From: Chitinophagales bacterium
Lineage (GTDB): Bacteria > Bacteroidota > Bacteroidia > Chitinophagales > UBA2359
Reading direction: 5' to 3'
Length of the DNA stretch: 36,901 nt
NCBI GenBank assembly: GCA_020629205.1
Contig: JAHDDV010000013.1
Coordinates: forward strand, 1 to 36,901
In this document: one piece after another, positions 7,479-15,900 of the stretch
How positions within the stretch are numbered: the stretch's first letter is position 1
Layout: each line of letters opens with the position of its first letter
Notes under the pieces: model-generated
What the model was told of the DNA's origin: nothing
The model's database searches: none
Seen by the model: only the letters and a program-made list of their open reading frames with translations
Position numbers and translations under genes: made by a program

Positions 7479-8605
7479 TTGGACGCACACGCACAGCGAT
7501 GTTTTTTCATCTGGGGCTAATCATACTTGTGCTGGGGCTATGTTCCTGTAGCTCAAAGGAGGTCAAGCAAAGCGCCTGTCACGATAGTGAACAGCAAGCA
7601 GGAGCCACTGCTTTTACCAACAAAGCTGCTTCGCAGGTTATTGCCAGTATTGAGGTGAATGAAGACAAGCTGACAGACACTTCAGGTATGGTGTTTATCA
7701 CAGGAGGTATCTTCGAAATGGGAGCTGAAGGTAAGCTGGCAAGGCCAGATGAATTTCCAAAACATCAGGTGCGTGTATCTGACTTTTGGATGGATACACA
7801 TGAAGTTAGCAATGCACAATTTGCTGCCTTTGTAAGAGCGACTGGCTATGTTACCACTGCTGAACAAGACATTTCTGTAGAGGAAATTCGTAAACAGTTG
7901 CCGCCGGGTGCGGCAATGCCACCTGCTGAAATGTTAAAGGCTTCTTCCGCTGTGTTTAGATCTCCCGAAAAGAGAGCGAATGCCAGCTATGATTTTCACG
8001 ATTGGTGGGAGATGCTGCCCGGAGCCAACTGGAGGCATCCAACAGGCCCGGAGAGCGATTTGACAGGGCAGGAGGATCATCCAGTAGTGCATGTGTCCTG
8101 GTTTGATGCAATGGCTTATGCACGATGGGCAGGGAAGCGACTGCCAACAGAAGCCGAATGGGAATATGCTGCAAGAGGCGGGAAGGACAACGCTCGTTAT
8201 CCCTGGGGAAATGAACACATAGCGGATGGGGAAGTGAAAGCCAACTATTGGCAAGGAAATTTTCCACTTAGCAATTTGGGCTCAGATGGTTATGAGCGAC
8301 TAGCACCGGTAAAGCAGTTCAGGGCAAATGCTTATGGGCTATATGATATGGCTGGAAATGTATGGGAATGGACAGCAGATTGGTATAAGGGGAACTACTA
8401 TCAAGAGCTTGGAGGGCAGCTGGTGGAGGACCCCAAAGGGCCTTCAGAAAGATCAGCCAATAGTGGCCAGCGGGTAATGCGAGGAGGTTCTTTCTTGTGC
8501 AATGATAGTTATTGCGCAGGCTATCGTGTTTCAGCCAGAATGAAATCTAGTCCTGATACCTCCCTTGAGCACACAGGCTTTAGATGTGTGCGTTCGAAAA
8601 ACTAA
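7475..8605 (+). CDS. Lipoprotein formylglycine-generating enzyme (copper-type FGE/SUMF1)
   Basis: FGE converts a cysteine in sulfatases to formylglycine using oxygen and Cu(I). This 376-residue protein has an FGE-sulfatase domain from about residue 68 to the end: SGMVFITGGIFEMGAEG, MDTHEVSNAQFAAFV, HPVVHVSWFDAMAYARWAGK, RLPTEAEWEYAARGG, YGLYDMAGNVWEWTADW and TGFRCV. The decisive stretch RGGSFLCNDSYCAGYR holds Cys342 and Cys347 in the CX4C spacing of the two copper-binding active-site cysteines of human FGE (Cys336, Cys341). Many SUMF1-like relatives lack this pair. The N-terminus is a lipoprotein signal with LCSC (probable lipid at Cys25). The GTG start at 7475 overlaps the previous stop and supplies Arg4 and Arg6; ATG at 7499 would leave no basic residues. 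An extracytoplasmic location is unusual, since studied bacterial FGEs are mostly cytoplasmic. No sulfatase lies in the window, so the substrate is unknown. GldK also has this fold, but the gldLMN neighbours are absent. Confidence 0.93.
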   Translation: MIGRTRTAMFFHLGLIILVLGLCSCSSKEVKQSACHDSEQQAGATAFTNKAASQVIASIEVNEDKLTDTSGMVFITGGIFEMGAEGKLARPDEFPKHQVRVSDFWMDTHEVSNAQFAAFVRATGYVTTAEQDISVEEIRKQLPPGAAMPPAEMLKASSAVFRSPEKRANASYDFHDWWEMLPGANWRHPTGPESDLTGQEDHPVVHVSWFDAMAYARWAGKRLPTEAEWEYAARGGKDNARYPWGNEHIADGEVKANYWQGNFPLSNLGSDGYERLAPVKQFRANAYGLYDMAGNVWEWTADWYKGNYYQELGGQLVEDPKGPSERSANSGQRVMRGGSFLCNDSYCAGYRVSARMKSSPDTSLEHTGFRCVRSKN

Positions 8606-8623
8606 CTAGAATGCTTAAAAAAG

Positions 8624-8652
8624 AAAAGCCTCCCTATATAAGGGAGGCTTTT
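8624..8652 (+). terminator. Intrinsic terminator of the metal receptor-FGE operon
   Basis: A perfect 12-bp stem pairs AAAAGCCTCCCT (8624-8635) with AGGGAGGCTTTT (8641-8652) around ATATA. The stem ends in a short U run. It lies 19 bases after the FGE stop codon. The A4/T4 symmetry means it could work weakly in the other direction as well. Confidence 0.92.
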
Positions 8653-9055
8653 CCTCTCTAAATAAACCAAAACTTAAAGCAAAGAAAACCCGATGTCATG
8701 GTTTGCAGACCTAACATCAGACTGTCTACGTATTATACTGGAAAAATCGCTTAGGGATTGGGAATCAATAACTGTCTGATTTTGACGCCGCTAGAAATGA
8801 TTTGGACAAGGCATTTTTTGACAGCATCCTTGTTGGATGGTGGAGAAAAATAACGATGGATAAATCATTTCTAGCAAGTCAAAATGGACAGTTATTGATT
8901 CTCTATCCCTTAATGGTTGCTTGTCAATGGCCTAAATTACACCCCGTGATTCAGACCACAACAGTATTACGTTTGCTATAGTAAGTTAAGTATTTCAAAC
9001 TTCAGAAATACATACCAATTTGACAATAGGTCTTTGTTAAGACAGAATAAACAGC
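8653..9055. other. Gene-free interval between the FGE operon and truC
   Basis: About 400 bases hold no convincing reading frame. The main content is the inverted repeat at 8753-8910. From 8911 the sequence becomes AT-rich and should contain the truC promoter. I could not place a confident -33/-7 pair there. Confidence 0.6.
8753..8910. mobile_element. MITE-like inverted-repeat element (about 158 bp)
   Basis: The arms 8753-8803 and 8862-8910 are imperfect inverted repeats. Shared blocks on either side, as reverse complements, are AGGGAT, GAATCAATAACTGTC, ATTTTGAC and GCTAGAAATGATTT. The 58-base centre contains a smaller hairpin, CATCC-TTGTT-GGATG. TA dinucleotides sit at both outer edges (TTAGGGAT and ATCCCTTA), as expected for a TA target-site duplication of the IS630/mariner kind. 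There is no transposase. A long structured RNA is the alternative. The same 10-base tips recur at 3958-3982. Confidence 0.6.
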
Positions 9056-9751
9056 TTGGAACTAGAAATACTCTTTAGAGATGAACACTTGGTGGCGATT
9101 AATAAGCCGCCGGGTTTACTGGTACATCGGACCCGTATAGCAGAGGAAAAAAAATACTTTGCGTTGCAACTGCTACGCAATCAGTTAAAGCAAAGGGTGT
9201 ATCCGGTGCATCGGCTCGACCGGAAGACATCAGGCGTCTTAATTTTTGCTTTGAGCAAGGAGGTCAGTGCTGCCATGTCTGTGCAGTTTCGAGAGCAGCA
9301 AATGCAGAAGATGTATCGGGCAATTGTGCGTGGCTACATTGAGGCAGAAGCGCTTATCGACTATGCCTTGAAAAAAGAAAAGGTAGGGGAACTACAAGAG
9401 GCGCAGACCCGATACCGCTGCCTTGCTCAGATTGAGATTGATCAAGCTGTTGGTCCTTATCCCCGGTCGAGGTATTCTCTAGCTGAGATCCATCCACTGA
9501 CAGGTCGCATGCACCAAATACGAAGGCACTTTGCACATATCAGACATCCCATTGTGGGAGACCGCCCGCATGGAGATTGGCGACACAATAAGATGTTTAA
9601 GGAGGTGCTTGGTATTCCGCATATGCTGCTTCATGCGAGGCAGCTCAATTTTGCGCATCCAGTGCATTTTGGTGCCGTTCAAATCATAGCGCCATATTTT
9701 GAGTCCTTTACAAAAGCATTACAGCTTTTTGACTGGGGGGATTTGAAATAA
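9056..9751 (+). CDS. truC: tRNA pseudouridine synthase C (TruC-like, RluA family)
   Basis: This 231-residue enzyme should isomerise a uridine in tRNA; position 65 is the known target of TruC. The RluA-family core is plain: LVAINKPPGLLVHR at the N-terminus, VHRLDRKTSGVLIFA with catalytic Asp55, and IHPLTGRMHQIRRHFAHI. The stretch HPIVGDRPHGDWRHNK followed by HMLLHARQLNF is typical of TruC rather than of RluA, RluC or RluD. It lacks an S4 domain and its length fits TruC. The start is TTG at 9056; a stop codon lies 18 bases upstream in frame and no ATG occurs before the conserved region. It stands alone and converges on the minus-strand T9SS gene at 9994, with a dispersed repeat between them. 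Confidence 0.93.
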   Translation: MELEILFRDEHLVAINKPPGLLVHRTRIAEEKKYFALQLLRNQLKQRVYPVHRLDRKTSGVLIFALSKEVSAAMSVQFREQQMQKMYRAIVRGYIEAEALIDYALKKEKVGELQEAQTRYRCLAQIEIDQAVGPYPRSRYSLAEIHPLTGRMHQIRRHFAHIRHPIVGDRPHGDWRHNKMFKEVLGIPHMLLHARQLNFAHPVHFGAVQIIAPYFESFTKALQLFDWGDLK

Positions 9752-9777
9752 AGAGCATGCTGTTTTTCTGAGCAATG

Positions 9778-9982
9778 ATGCAGGTAGCCACGGCTGAAGG
9801 GCGGTGCCATATAGCCCTGGGCGCAGCGGAACGAAGTGCTCAGATAGCGTGGTGAATGCCAGAGTCGGGCTGGCTCGAAGCAACGCGGAGAGACAGACTG
9901 GCTCCGGCATGAACAGCTAGCTGAGTGCTGAGTATTAGCGGAGCACAGGCAGCAGCTAGCGCGCGCGAAACTGCTGGGCTCC
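9778..9982 (-). repeat. Dispersed gene-3'-end repeat, copy 3
   Basis: Read on the minus strand it begins GGAGCCCAGCAG directly after TTTTCTTTT, 12 bases past the stop of the 9994-10386 gene. GGAGC and CAGCAG pair with the downstream CTGCTG and GCTCC to form a hairpin. It shares TGCTCCGCTAATACTCAGCA and the block around GCACTTCGTTCCGCTGCGCC with the copy at 3680-3884. It fills most of the gap between the convergent genes. The end near 9778 is approximate. Confidence 0.75.
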
Positions 9983-9993
9983 AAAAGAAAAGA

Positions 9994-10386
9994 CTATTCT
10001 TTGATAAGGCGCAGCGTTTCTATAGGACCATCTGTGTTACTAATTCGGCAGACATATATGCCAGGTGGGGCTATGCCCATATCGATGGAAATTTCTTCGT
10101 CGCCATTGCTTTCCAGGCTTAGTAGATGTTCTCCGGAAATGTGAAAAATTTCCACTATTTCAACCTTATGAATGGGATCGCTCGACAGCTTGATGACCCG
10201 GTTGCTCGGATTGGGGAAAGCCACTATTGCTTCTTCGTATTCAGTCTTAGCAGACTGATTTTGAATTTCTGAGGATTCTTGTCTTGTCTCTGTAATGGAA
10301 GTTTCAGTGCCAAAGTTGGTGGTCGTAGCTGAAAGTCCTGCAGGTAAAGTGAGAAGAAGACAAAGTGTGAGGTAGAACAATTTCAT
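9994..10386 (-). CDS. Small secreted protein with T9SS type A sorting domain
   Basis: This 130-residue protein is little more than a signal peptide (MKLFYLTLCLLLTLPAG), a Thr/Ser/Glu-rich spacer of about 35 residues, and a type A sorting domain: VAFPNPSNRVIKL, VEIFHISGEHLLSLE, and APPGIYVCRISN ending in LRLIKE. There is no recognisable cargo domain, so it may be a truncated T9SS substrate or a small surface protein. The start is ATG at 10386, because it opens directly on the hydrophobic signal. An upstream in-frame ATG at 10440 would add 18 residues of poor signal-peptide character. It follows serS on the same strand with a 95-base gap, so co-transcription is possible. A repeat copy begins 12 bases past its stop. 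Confidence 0.8.
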   Translation of the reverse strand: MKLFYLTLCLLLTLPAGLSATTTNFGTETSITETRQESSEIQNQSAKTEYEEAIVAFPNPSNRVIKLSSDPIHKVEIVEIFHISGEHLLSLESNGDEEISIDMGIAPPGIYVCRISNTDGPIETLRLIKE

Positions 10387-10481
10387 GAAACCTGTTTTTT
10401 TGTATAAAGGGGTACAGGCAAGATGGCTCAATTTCCTCACATCTTTGTCATCTAAAAGTCATGTATGTGGCCGTTCTTTGC

Positions 10482-11753
10482 TTAGGAGATTTTGTCAAAA
10501 CCTACATGTGGTACAATGGCTTTGGGAATGTCGATAGAGCCATCTGGATTTTGATGATTTTCCAGCAGGGCGGCTACAATTCTTGGCAGGGCCAGAGCAC
10601 TTCCATTTAGCGTATGGCATAGTTGAGTTTTTCCATTTTCGTCTTTGTAGCGCAACTTCAATCGATTTGCCTGGAAGGTTTCAAAATTGGATACTGAACT
10701 GACTTCCAGCCATCTCTGCTGTGCTCGGGACCAAACTTCGAAGTCGTAAGTCAAAGCGGAAGCGAAAGTGGTATCTCCGCCACAGAGTCTAAGAATTCGA
10801 TAAGGCAGTTCCAGCTTTTCCATTAATCCTTTTACATGTTCGACCATCTCGCCATGTGTATCGTAGGAAGCATCGGGATGAGTGATTTGAACAATCTCCA
10901 CTTTTTCAAATTGGTGCAGGCGATTGAGGCCACGAACATGAGCTCCATAGGAACCAGCTTCACGTCGGAAGCATGGTGTGTACGCCGTACACTTGATTGG
11001 GAAAGTAGCCGCATCGACAATATCGTCGCGGAAGATATTGGTCACAGGTACTTCTGCCGTGGGGATGGCGTAGAGATCGTCGAGCTGCATGTGGTACATT
11101 TGGCCTTCCTTATCTGGAAGATTTCCTGTGCCAATTCCGCTTGCTTCATTGACGAAAAAGGGCGGAAGATATTCTTTGTAGCCTGCTTCGGTATTGTAAT
11201 CCAGAAAGAAGTTGATCAAGCCTCTTTGCAGCCGGGCTCCTTTGTCGATATACAGCGGAAATCCGGCACCGGCAATTTTGACACCCAGCTCAAAGTCGAT
11301 CAGGTTGTGTTTTTTGGCCAATTCCCAGTGGGGCAACAGTCCTTCCTCTTTTGCTGGCGTGTCGCCACTTTCAAAGACGACCTCATTGTCGCTCTCATCT
11401 ACTCCCGCAGCCACGCTGGTATGTGGAACATTTGGGATCTTGTAGAGTAATTGTTGCATCGAATCCTCGATTGCTCTCAGCTGCTCTTGCAGGCCCTTGC
11501 TTTGCTCTTTAAGTTCTGAGGACTTGGCCTTCAGTTCATTCGCAGCCTCGATTTCTTTCTTCTTGAAGAGCTCACCGACTTGCTTGCTGATTATATTGGC
11601 TTGCTGCAGGCAGTTATCAAGCTCTTGTTGGGTTTTTTTTCTCGACTCGTCATTCGAACGTATTTGACTAACGATCTCTGAAAAGTCTTTTTTTCGCTTG
11701 TCGTTCAATTGCTGAATGGCTTCCTCGTCCCATACTTGCTTGAGTGTGAGCAT
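10482..11753 (-). CDS. serS: Seryl-tRNA synthetase
   Basis: This 423-residue class II synthetase charges tRNA-Ser (and tRNA-Sec where present) with serine in the cytoplasm. It begins MLTLKQVWDEEAIQQL, then a long charged coiled-coil arm (about 15-105) that contacts the tRNA, ending at LLYKIPNVPH. The catalytic domain shows TAEVPVTNIFRDD, class II motif 2 as CFRREAGSYGAHVRGLNRLH with QFEKVEI, and motif 3 as HTLNGSALALPRIVAALLEN. Length is typical of the family and no key residue appears lost. The start is ATG at 11753. It is transcribed away from the large gap at 11754-12934, where its promoter should lie. Confidence 0.98.
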   Translation of the reverse strand: MLTLKQVWDEEAIQQLNDKRKKDFSEIVSQIRSNDESRKKTQQELDNCLQQANIISKQVGELFKKKEIEAANELKAKSSELKEQSKGLQEQLRAIEDSMQQLLYKIPNVPHTSVAAGVDESDNEVVFESGDTPAKEEGLLPHWELAKKHNLIDFELGVKIAGAGFPLYIDKGARLQRGLINFFLDYNTEAGYKEYLPPFFVNEASGIGTGNLPDKEGQMYHMQLDDLYAIPTAEVPVTNIFRDDIVDAATFPIKCTAYTPCFRREAGSYGAHVRGLNRLHQFEKVEIVQITHPDASYDTHGEMVEHVKGLMEKLELPYRILRLCGGDTTFASALTYDFEVWSRAQQRWLEVSSVSNFETFQANRLKLRYKDENGKTQLCHTLNGSALALPRIVAALLENHQNPDGSIDIPKAIVPHVGFDKIS

Positions 11754-12189
11754 TGTAATCAGTTTTTTGTTTCAAAAGGAGCACGAAGATAAGTGATCTG
11801 TTAGAACTTTCTATGGTAAACAGATACTGGACTTTTTTGGAAAGGGCCAACTCTTGGCTATGGCATTACGTTTCTAGAAATTGTATGCGGGGAATTGCTG
11901 GTGATGTAGGCTCAAAATTCTGGAAAATAATGGTGTTTGACTTTCTGTAGAATTGCTAGTGATTTTCTGTAATGGCCTTGTAATTAATTGATTTAAATAG
12001 TTTGAATCATTGTTATACGGAAGCTTGGTCATTTGGAGGAAGTAGTCTTTTAGACTCGGAACTTGACCATATTTGTATTTGGGTGAGCGTCATTATTGAT
12101 CGATCTTTGAGCCATAGACGTTAATTGGAAAAATTGCGGAGAGTTGCGTTGGTGAGGGAAGGTATAAGGTAGCTGAACTAAACCAAAAC

Positions 12190-12395
12190 TGCTTTCCGCT
12201 ATTCCAGAATTCCTTGAAAGACAAGGATTTCAGCCCTATACTGTACAATATTGGAGGATGCGTCCGGAGAAGAGGTTTTGGACTGCGTGAGGATGCTCCT
12301 TCTTATGTACCAATTAATTTGATTTGCATTTAGGTGATTTTTAGTCTCTTTAGTAATGGGTCAGGGTTTAGTCATTTATCCTGGCCCTTTTTTTT
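12190..12395 (+). ncRNA. Possible small RNA ending at a strong terminator
   Basis: A terminator at 12358-12395 has no upstream gene on its strand. The preceding 170 bases contain a hairpin TCCTTG-AAAGA-CAAGGA (12211-12227) and a second stem, GCGTCC with GGACTGC, near 12260-12286. No known RNA family was recognised; tmRNA, RNase P and SRP RNA motifs were looked for and not found. The 5' end is a guess. Confidence 0.3.
12358..12395 (+). terminator. Intrinsic terminator without an obvious gene
   Basis: GGGTCAGG (12358-12365) pairs with CCTGGCCC (12380-12387), eight pairs including one T-G, and is followed by T8 (12388-12395). It faces the plus strand. Confidence 0.8.
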
Positions 12396-12532
12396 CAAGA
12401 GCTTGATTCTTAAGATATTAACCTAAAGCAGGGGCATCTATAACACCTACCTCAATTATTCTGAACTATCTATCAGGTCATTCAATCATTGAATTGTCTT
12501 TGCTAAAACTTTCAATAGCAGTTACATAGGAT

Positions 12533-12540
12533 TACCTTTG
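12533..12540 (+). promoter_or_regulatory. Candidate -7 box for the first giant gene
   Basis: TACCTTTG matches the Bacteroidota -7 consensus TAnnTTTG exactly. No clear TTTG -33 element lies at the expected spacing. If used, it would give a leader of nearly 400 bases containing the 12877 palindrome. Confidence 0.3.
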
Positions 12541-12876
12541 CCTATTGAGGCTGGTTTCGCTTTTTGAATTAATTCATATATTGCGTCAATTGTCGGCAAT
12601 TACGACATGTATCGGCCCATAATACCTAAATATTCCACCATAAGCCAGGTATAATCAAGATGGAAATTCTTGCTTGGATCGCCCCCATCCGAACCAGCAG
12701 AATCCATATTACAAAGATTATCAGTTTGCAACATAGCGTAATTTAGTTCAATGGTACCAACTAAGCTTGGTTTACCAGTTAAATTGCTGTGTTACAAAGT
12801 GGTATAAAATTTGGAAGACAAGATCGGAATGGTCGGTCTTGACTACCCTCAAATGGTTGATAACCAACTCTTTTTG

Positions 12877-12892
12877 TGATAGGCGCCTATCA
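12877..12892. promoter_or_regulatory. Perfect 16-bp palindrome upstream of the first giant gene
   Basis: TGATAGGCGCCTATCA is its own reverse complement. It lies 42 bases before the ATG at 12935. A second dyad, TGGTT-GAT-AACCA, precedes it at 12854-12866. It could be an operator or form a leader hairpin. Confidence 0.5.
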
Positions 12893-12934
12893 AACAGAAA
12901 GGGTTTGAATACCCACAAAATCAAGCACGTGCTT

Positions 12935-15900
12935 ATGAGAATATTGTATTTTCTCCTGTTGCTATCGCTATGTTTCTTTCAATCGCTCGAGTTGAGAGGG
13001 CAAGAACCCTTCGGCACCTATCAATTGGAATGTTTGGCGAATCCCAATTTCAATCTGGTTACTGCCGACTTGTCAGGACAGGAGCCCTCCGAATTTTCGA
13101 TGCTTGATCTTGGTGCCAGCGATGGACTTTATATCGTGCTCGTTTCGCAGGACCTGCATCCAACAAGTATCGCACTTCAGATAGATATGGCCATGCCAGT
13201 CAATCTGGAAATGCATGCTGTAGAACAAAACACCATCTATTGGGTCGGGGAAGTGGCCTCAGGAGCCAGTAATTTTAGCCTACAAGCAGATGGGGCTAAC
13301 ATCGAAGCCCTTTCATTTCCAATAGGTTTCTACGCATTTGGTGAAGAAGACGGAAATTCTGGCAATGCAGCGACCTATTTCTTTGGTGAGTATCTGGATT
13401 ATAACATGGGACCGCCCTTTATCCAGCCTATGCAGGACTGCTTCGAATTTGCACTGCCATTTCCAGCCGGGGGCTCTAGTAGCAGCTACAATCTGCGATT
13501 TGTATTCCGGGAGATGTTTGACGCCTTGCGTCCAGCTGCGATTAGCTTAAGCTATGAAGAAAATGCCATTGATCTATTGGCATTTGGAACGGATGATCCT
13601 ACTGGCATTCTGGTATTCGAACAAAGCCTGAACAATATAACACCTAGTGGTGCGCCTATCATGATCTCTGTATGTTCTAATCAGTTTAACGACAATGGAG
13701 AATTGGGGCCAGCGTTCTTTCTAGAGAGTATTTCCCTAACAGATGATGAGGATTGCTGTTTTGAAGTTCTTGATATACAGACTGTTGAGCCATCTTGCGA
13801 TTCTGCAGACGGTATGATTAATTTTCAATTGTCTCTTGATTCAGGACCTTATACCGTTGATTATGCACCTTTAGGAGAACAGAGTCAGCAGATCATACTG
13901 GAATATGCTATGGGTGGGATTAGTATTGGTGATCTTGCTGCGGGTACTTACAATGTGGCTATTGCTGACAGTGAGGGTTGCGAGATCACGATTTCACCTT
14001 CGGTGATACTTAATGCTCCTGATGCTTGCTGTGACGATTTGAGTTTTACTTATGAGTCATTTAATCCCAGTGAATGTGGTGTCAATGACGGATATATAGA
14101 ATTTTCAGCAAGCGGAAGTACTGGATTGTATGAATATTCTCTTGATGGAGGAGAAATTTGGTTTACATCAGCAGTGTTTAACGACCTCATGCCCGGCGTT
14201 TATGATCTGGCAGTTAGAACACCGGATAACGATTGTGTCTTAGTAGATCCTGTGAGCCTTACTTTGGCAGCCCCGGACGGAATCAGCATAGAGGCCGTGA
14301 ATACAATTGCGGAAACCTGTAATGAATCAGCCGATGGGCAAATTATTATCCTTGCTGTGAGTGAAGAGGCTACTTTACAATACAGCATTGATGGAGGAAA
14401 TACTTATCAGGACTCCAATATATTTGAAGGATTGAATGCAGGAATCTATGAGGTTTTTGTCACCATTGGTACTGCTTGTACCATTGAACACGGCGAAGTG
14501 ATGGTTGATGCCGGAACTGCTTTGGAGTTGATTGAGATTGCTTCTGAGAATATTGTGTGCCTCGGTGATGGCAGTGGTGAGATATCCATTTTTGCCTCTG
14601 CCGGAGAAGGAGTTCCTTTGGAATATTCTATTGATGGTGGTCAAAGCTTCAGTACAGAGAATGTTTTTACAGGCTTGGATCCCGGCACCTATGATATTGT
14701 GGTCCAGACAGCCGAGGGATGCAGTGAGAGTGGTCAGGCCGGGATCGAATTCAATGGAGCAGATGAACTGGAATTTTCGATAGATTTTTCTGAAAACACT
14801 GGCTGCGGGGAAGAAGATGGCTTCATCCAGTTTAGTGCTTCCGGTGGGCTGCCGCCGTATCAGTATTCGATTGATGCTGGTGAAGTATACCAAACACAAC
14901 CACTGTTTGAAAATCTTGGAGGAGGCTTCTATGAACTCTATGTGAAAGACGAAAATAATTGCATTGGCGTATATGAAGCAGGTATATTGAGCTTTGCTTC
15001 TTCAGAATCCCCGACGGTCAGTGATGTATTGTATTCGAATCCTTCTTGCTTTGGAGAATCAGATGGAACGATTACGATTGTGGCAGGCGGCGGGAGCGGT
15101 GTGCTGGAATATTCAGTTGATGGCGGAAGCACCTACAGCTCAGCTAATACTGTCTCCGATCTTAGTTCAGGACTGTATGTGATAATGGTGAGAGATGATC
15201 AAGGATGTGAAGTCACCTATGAAAATGAAATTCTACTGCTCGATCCGGATCAACTGTCAAACATCACGATTGAGATTGACCAATTGGTTGATTGTGAAAG
15301 CGGTTCAGCTAGCATAGAAATTTTTACCGTCGGTGGCACTGGTTTTCTCCAGTATTCGATTGATGGCGGGGAAACATACAGCTTGGACAATGCTTTCCTG
15401 GACTTGTCCGCCGGCATTTATAACGTTAAAGTAAAAGATGAAAACAACTGTGGTCTTGAATACAGTGAAAATCCAGTAGTTATAGAAGAGCCGGGTTCCT
15501 TTCTTGATATTGAGGTCTTGGCTTTAGATCTTAGCTCATGCCTCGAACCAGACGGTCAAATAATCATAACTGCGACAGGCGGGATGGACCCCATTCAATA
15601 TTCTATCGATAATGGGGCAACCTACACTGAGGATAATGTTTTCAGTGGTCTCTCTGGAGGTTCCTATGAAATTCTGGTACAAGATGGTGCAGGTTGCGAG
15701 GCTGCCTATCTATCAACAGTCAATCTCCTGCAGCCGGATGATATCGAAATTGTCAGTGTTGAAACTTCAGACCTTGCTTGTGCAGGAGATGCTTCCGGAG
15801 CAATGACGATTCTTGCATCCGGGGGTGTCGAGCCGCTAGAATACTCCCTGAATGGTGAGGACTGGCAAAGCAGTAATCAGTTCAGCGATCTGGACGCTGG

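Larger units (their letters stand above)
11754..12934. other. Long intergenic region between serS and the first giant gene
   Basis: Almost 1.2 kb divides the divergent serS and giant genes and has no convincing protein-coding gene. It is AT-rich. It holds a perfect -7 box (12533-12540), an intrinsic terminator (12358-12395) with a possible small RNA before it, and a 16-bp palindrome (12877-12892). The terminator shows that something ends here on the plus strand. A TTG-started in-frame extension of the giant gene reaches back to 12767, but it has no signal-peptide character. Confidence 0.6.

Noticed and set aside
7475-8605. Assignment of the FGE-like lipoprotein as GldK of the T9SS core
   Set aside because: gldL, gldM and gldN are absent next to it, the protein is shorter than typical GldK, and it has the two copper cysteines of true FGE.
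9679-9984. 101-residue minus-strand open frame between truC and the small T9SS gene
   Set aside because: It is repeat-derived, overlaps the end of truC and has no initiation context.
12258-12290. Ten-residue open frame MRPEKRFWTA after GGAGG
   Set aside because: GGAGG touches the ATG with no spacing, and so short a frame has no support. The region is better read as RNA.
12767-12934. TTG-started 56-residue N-terminal extension of the first giant protein
   Set aside because: It is Lys/Trp/Cys-rich, not a signal sequence, and would bury the clear signal peptide that begins at 12935. It also contains the 16-bp palindrome.
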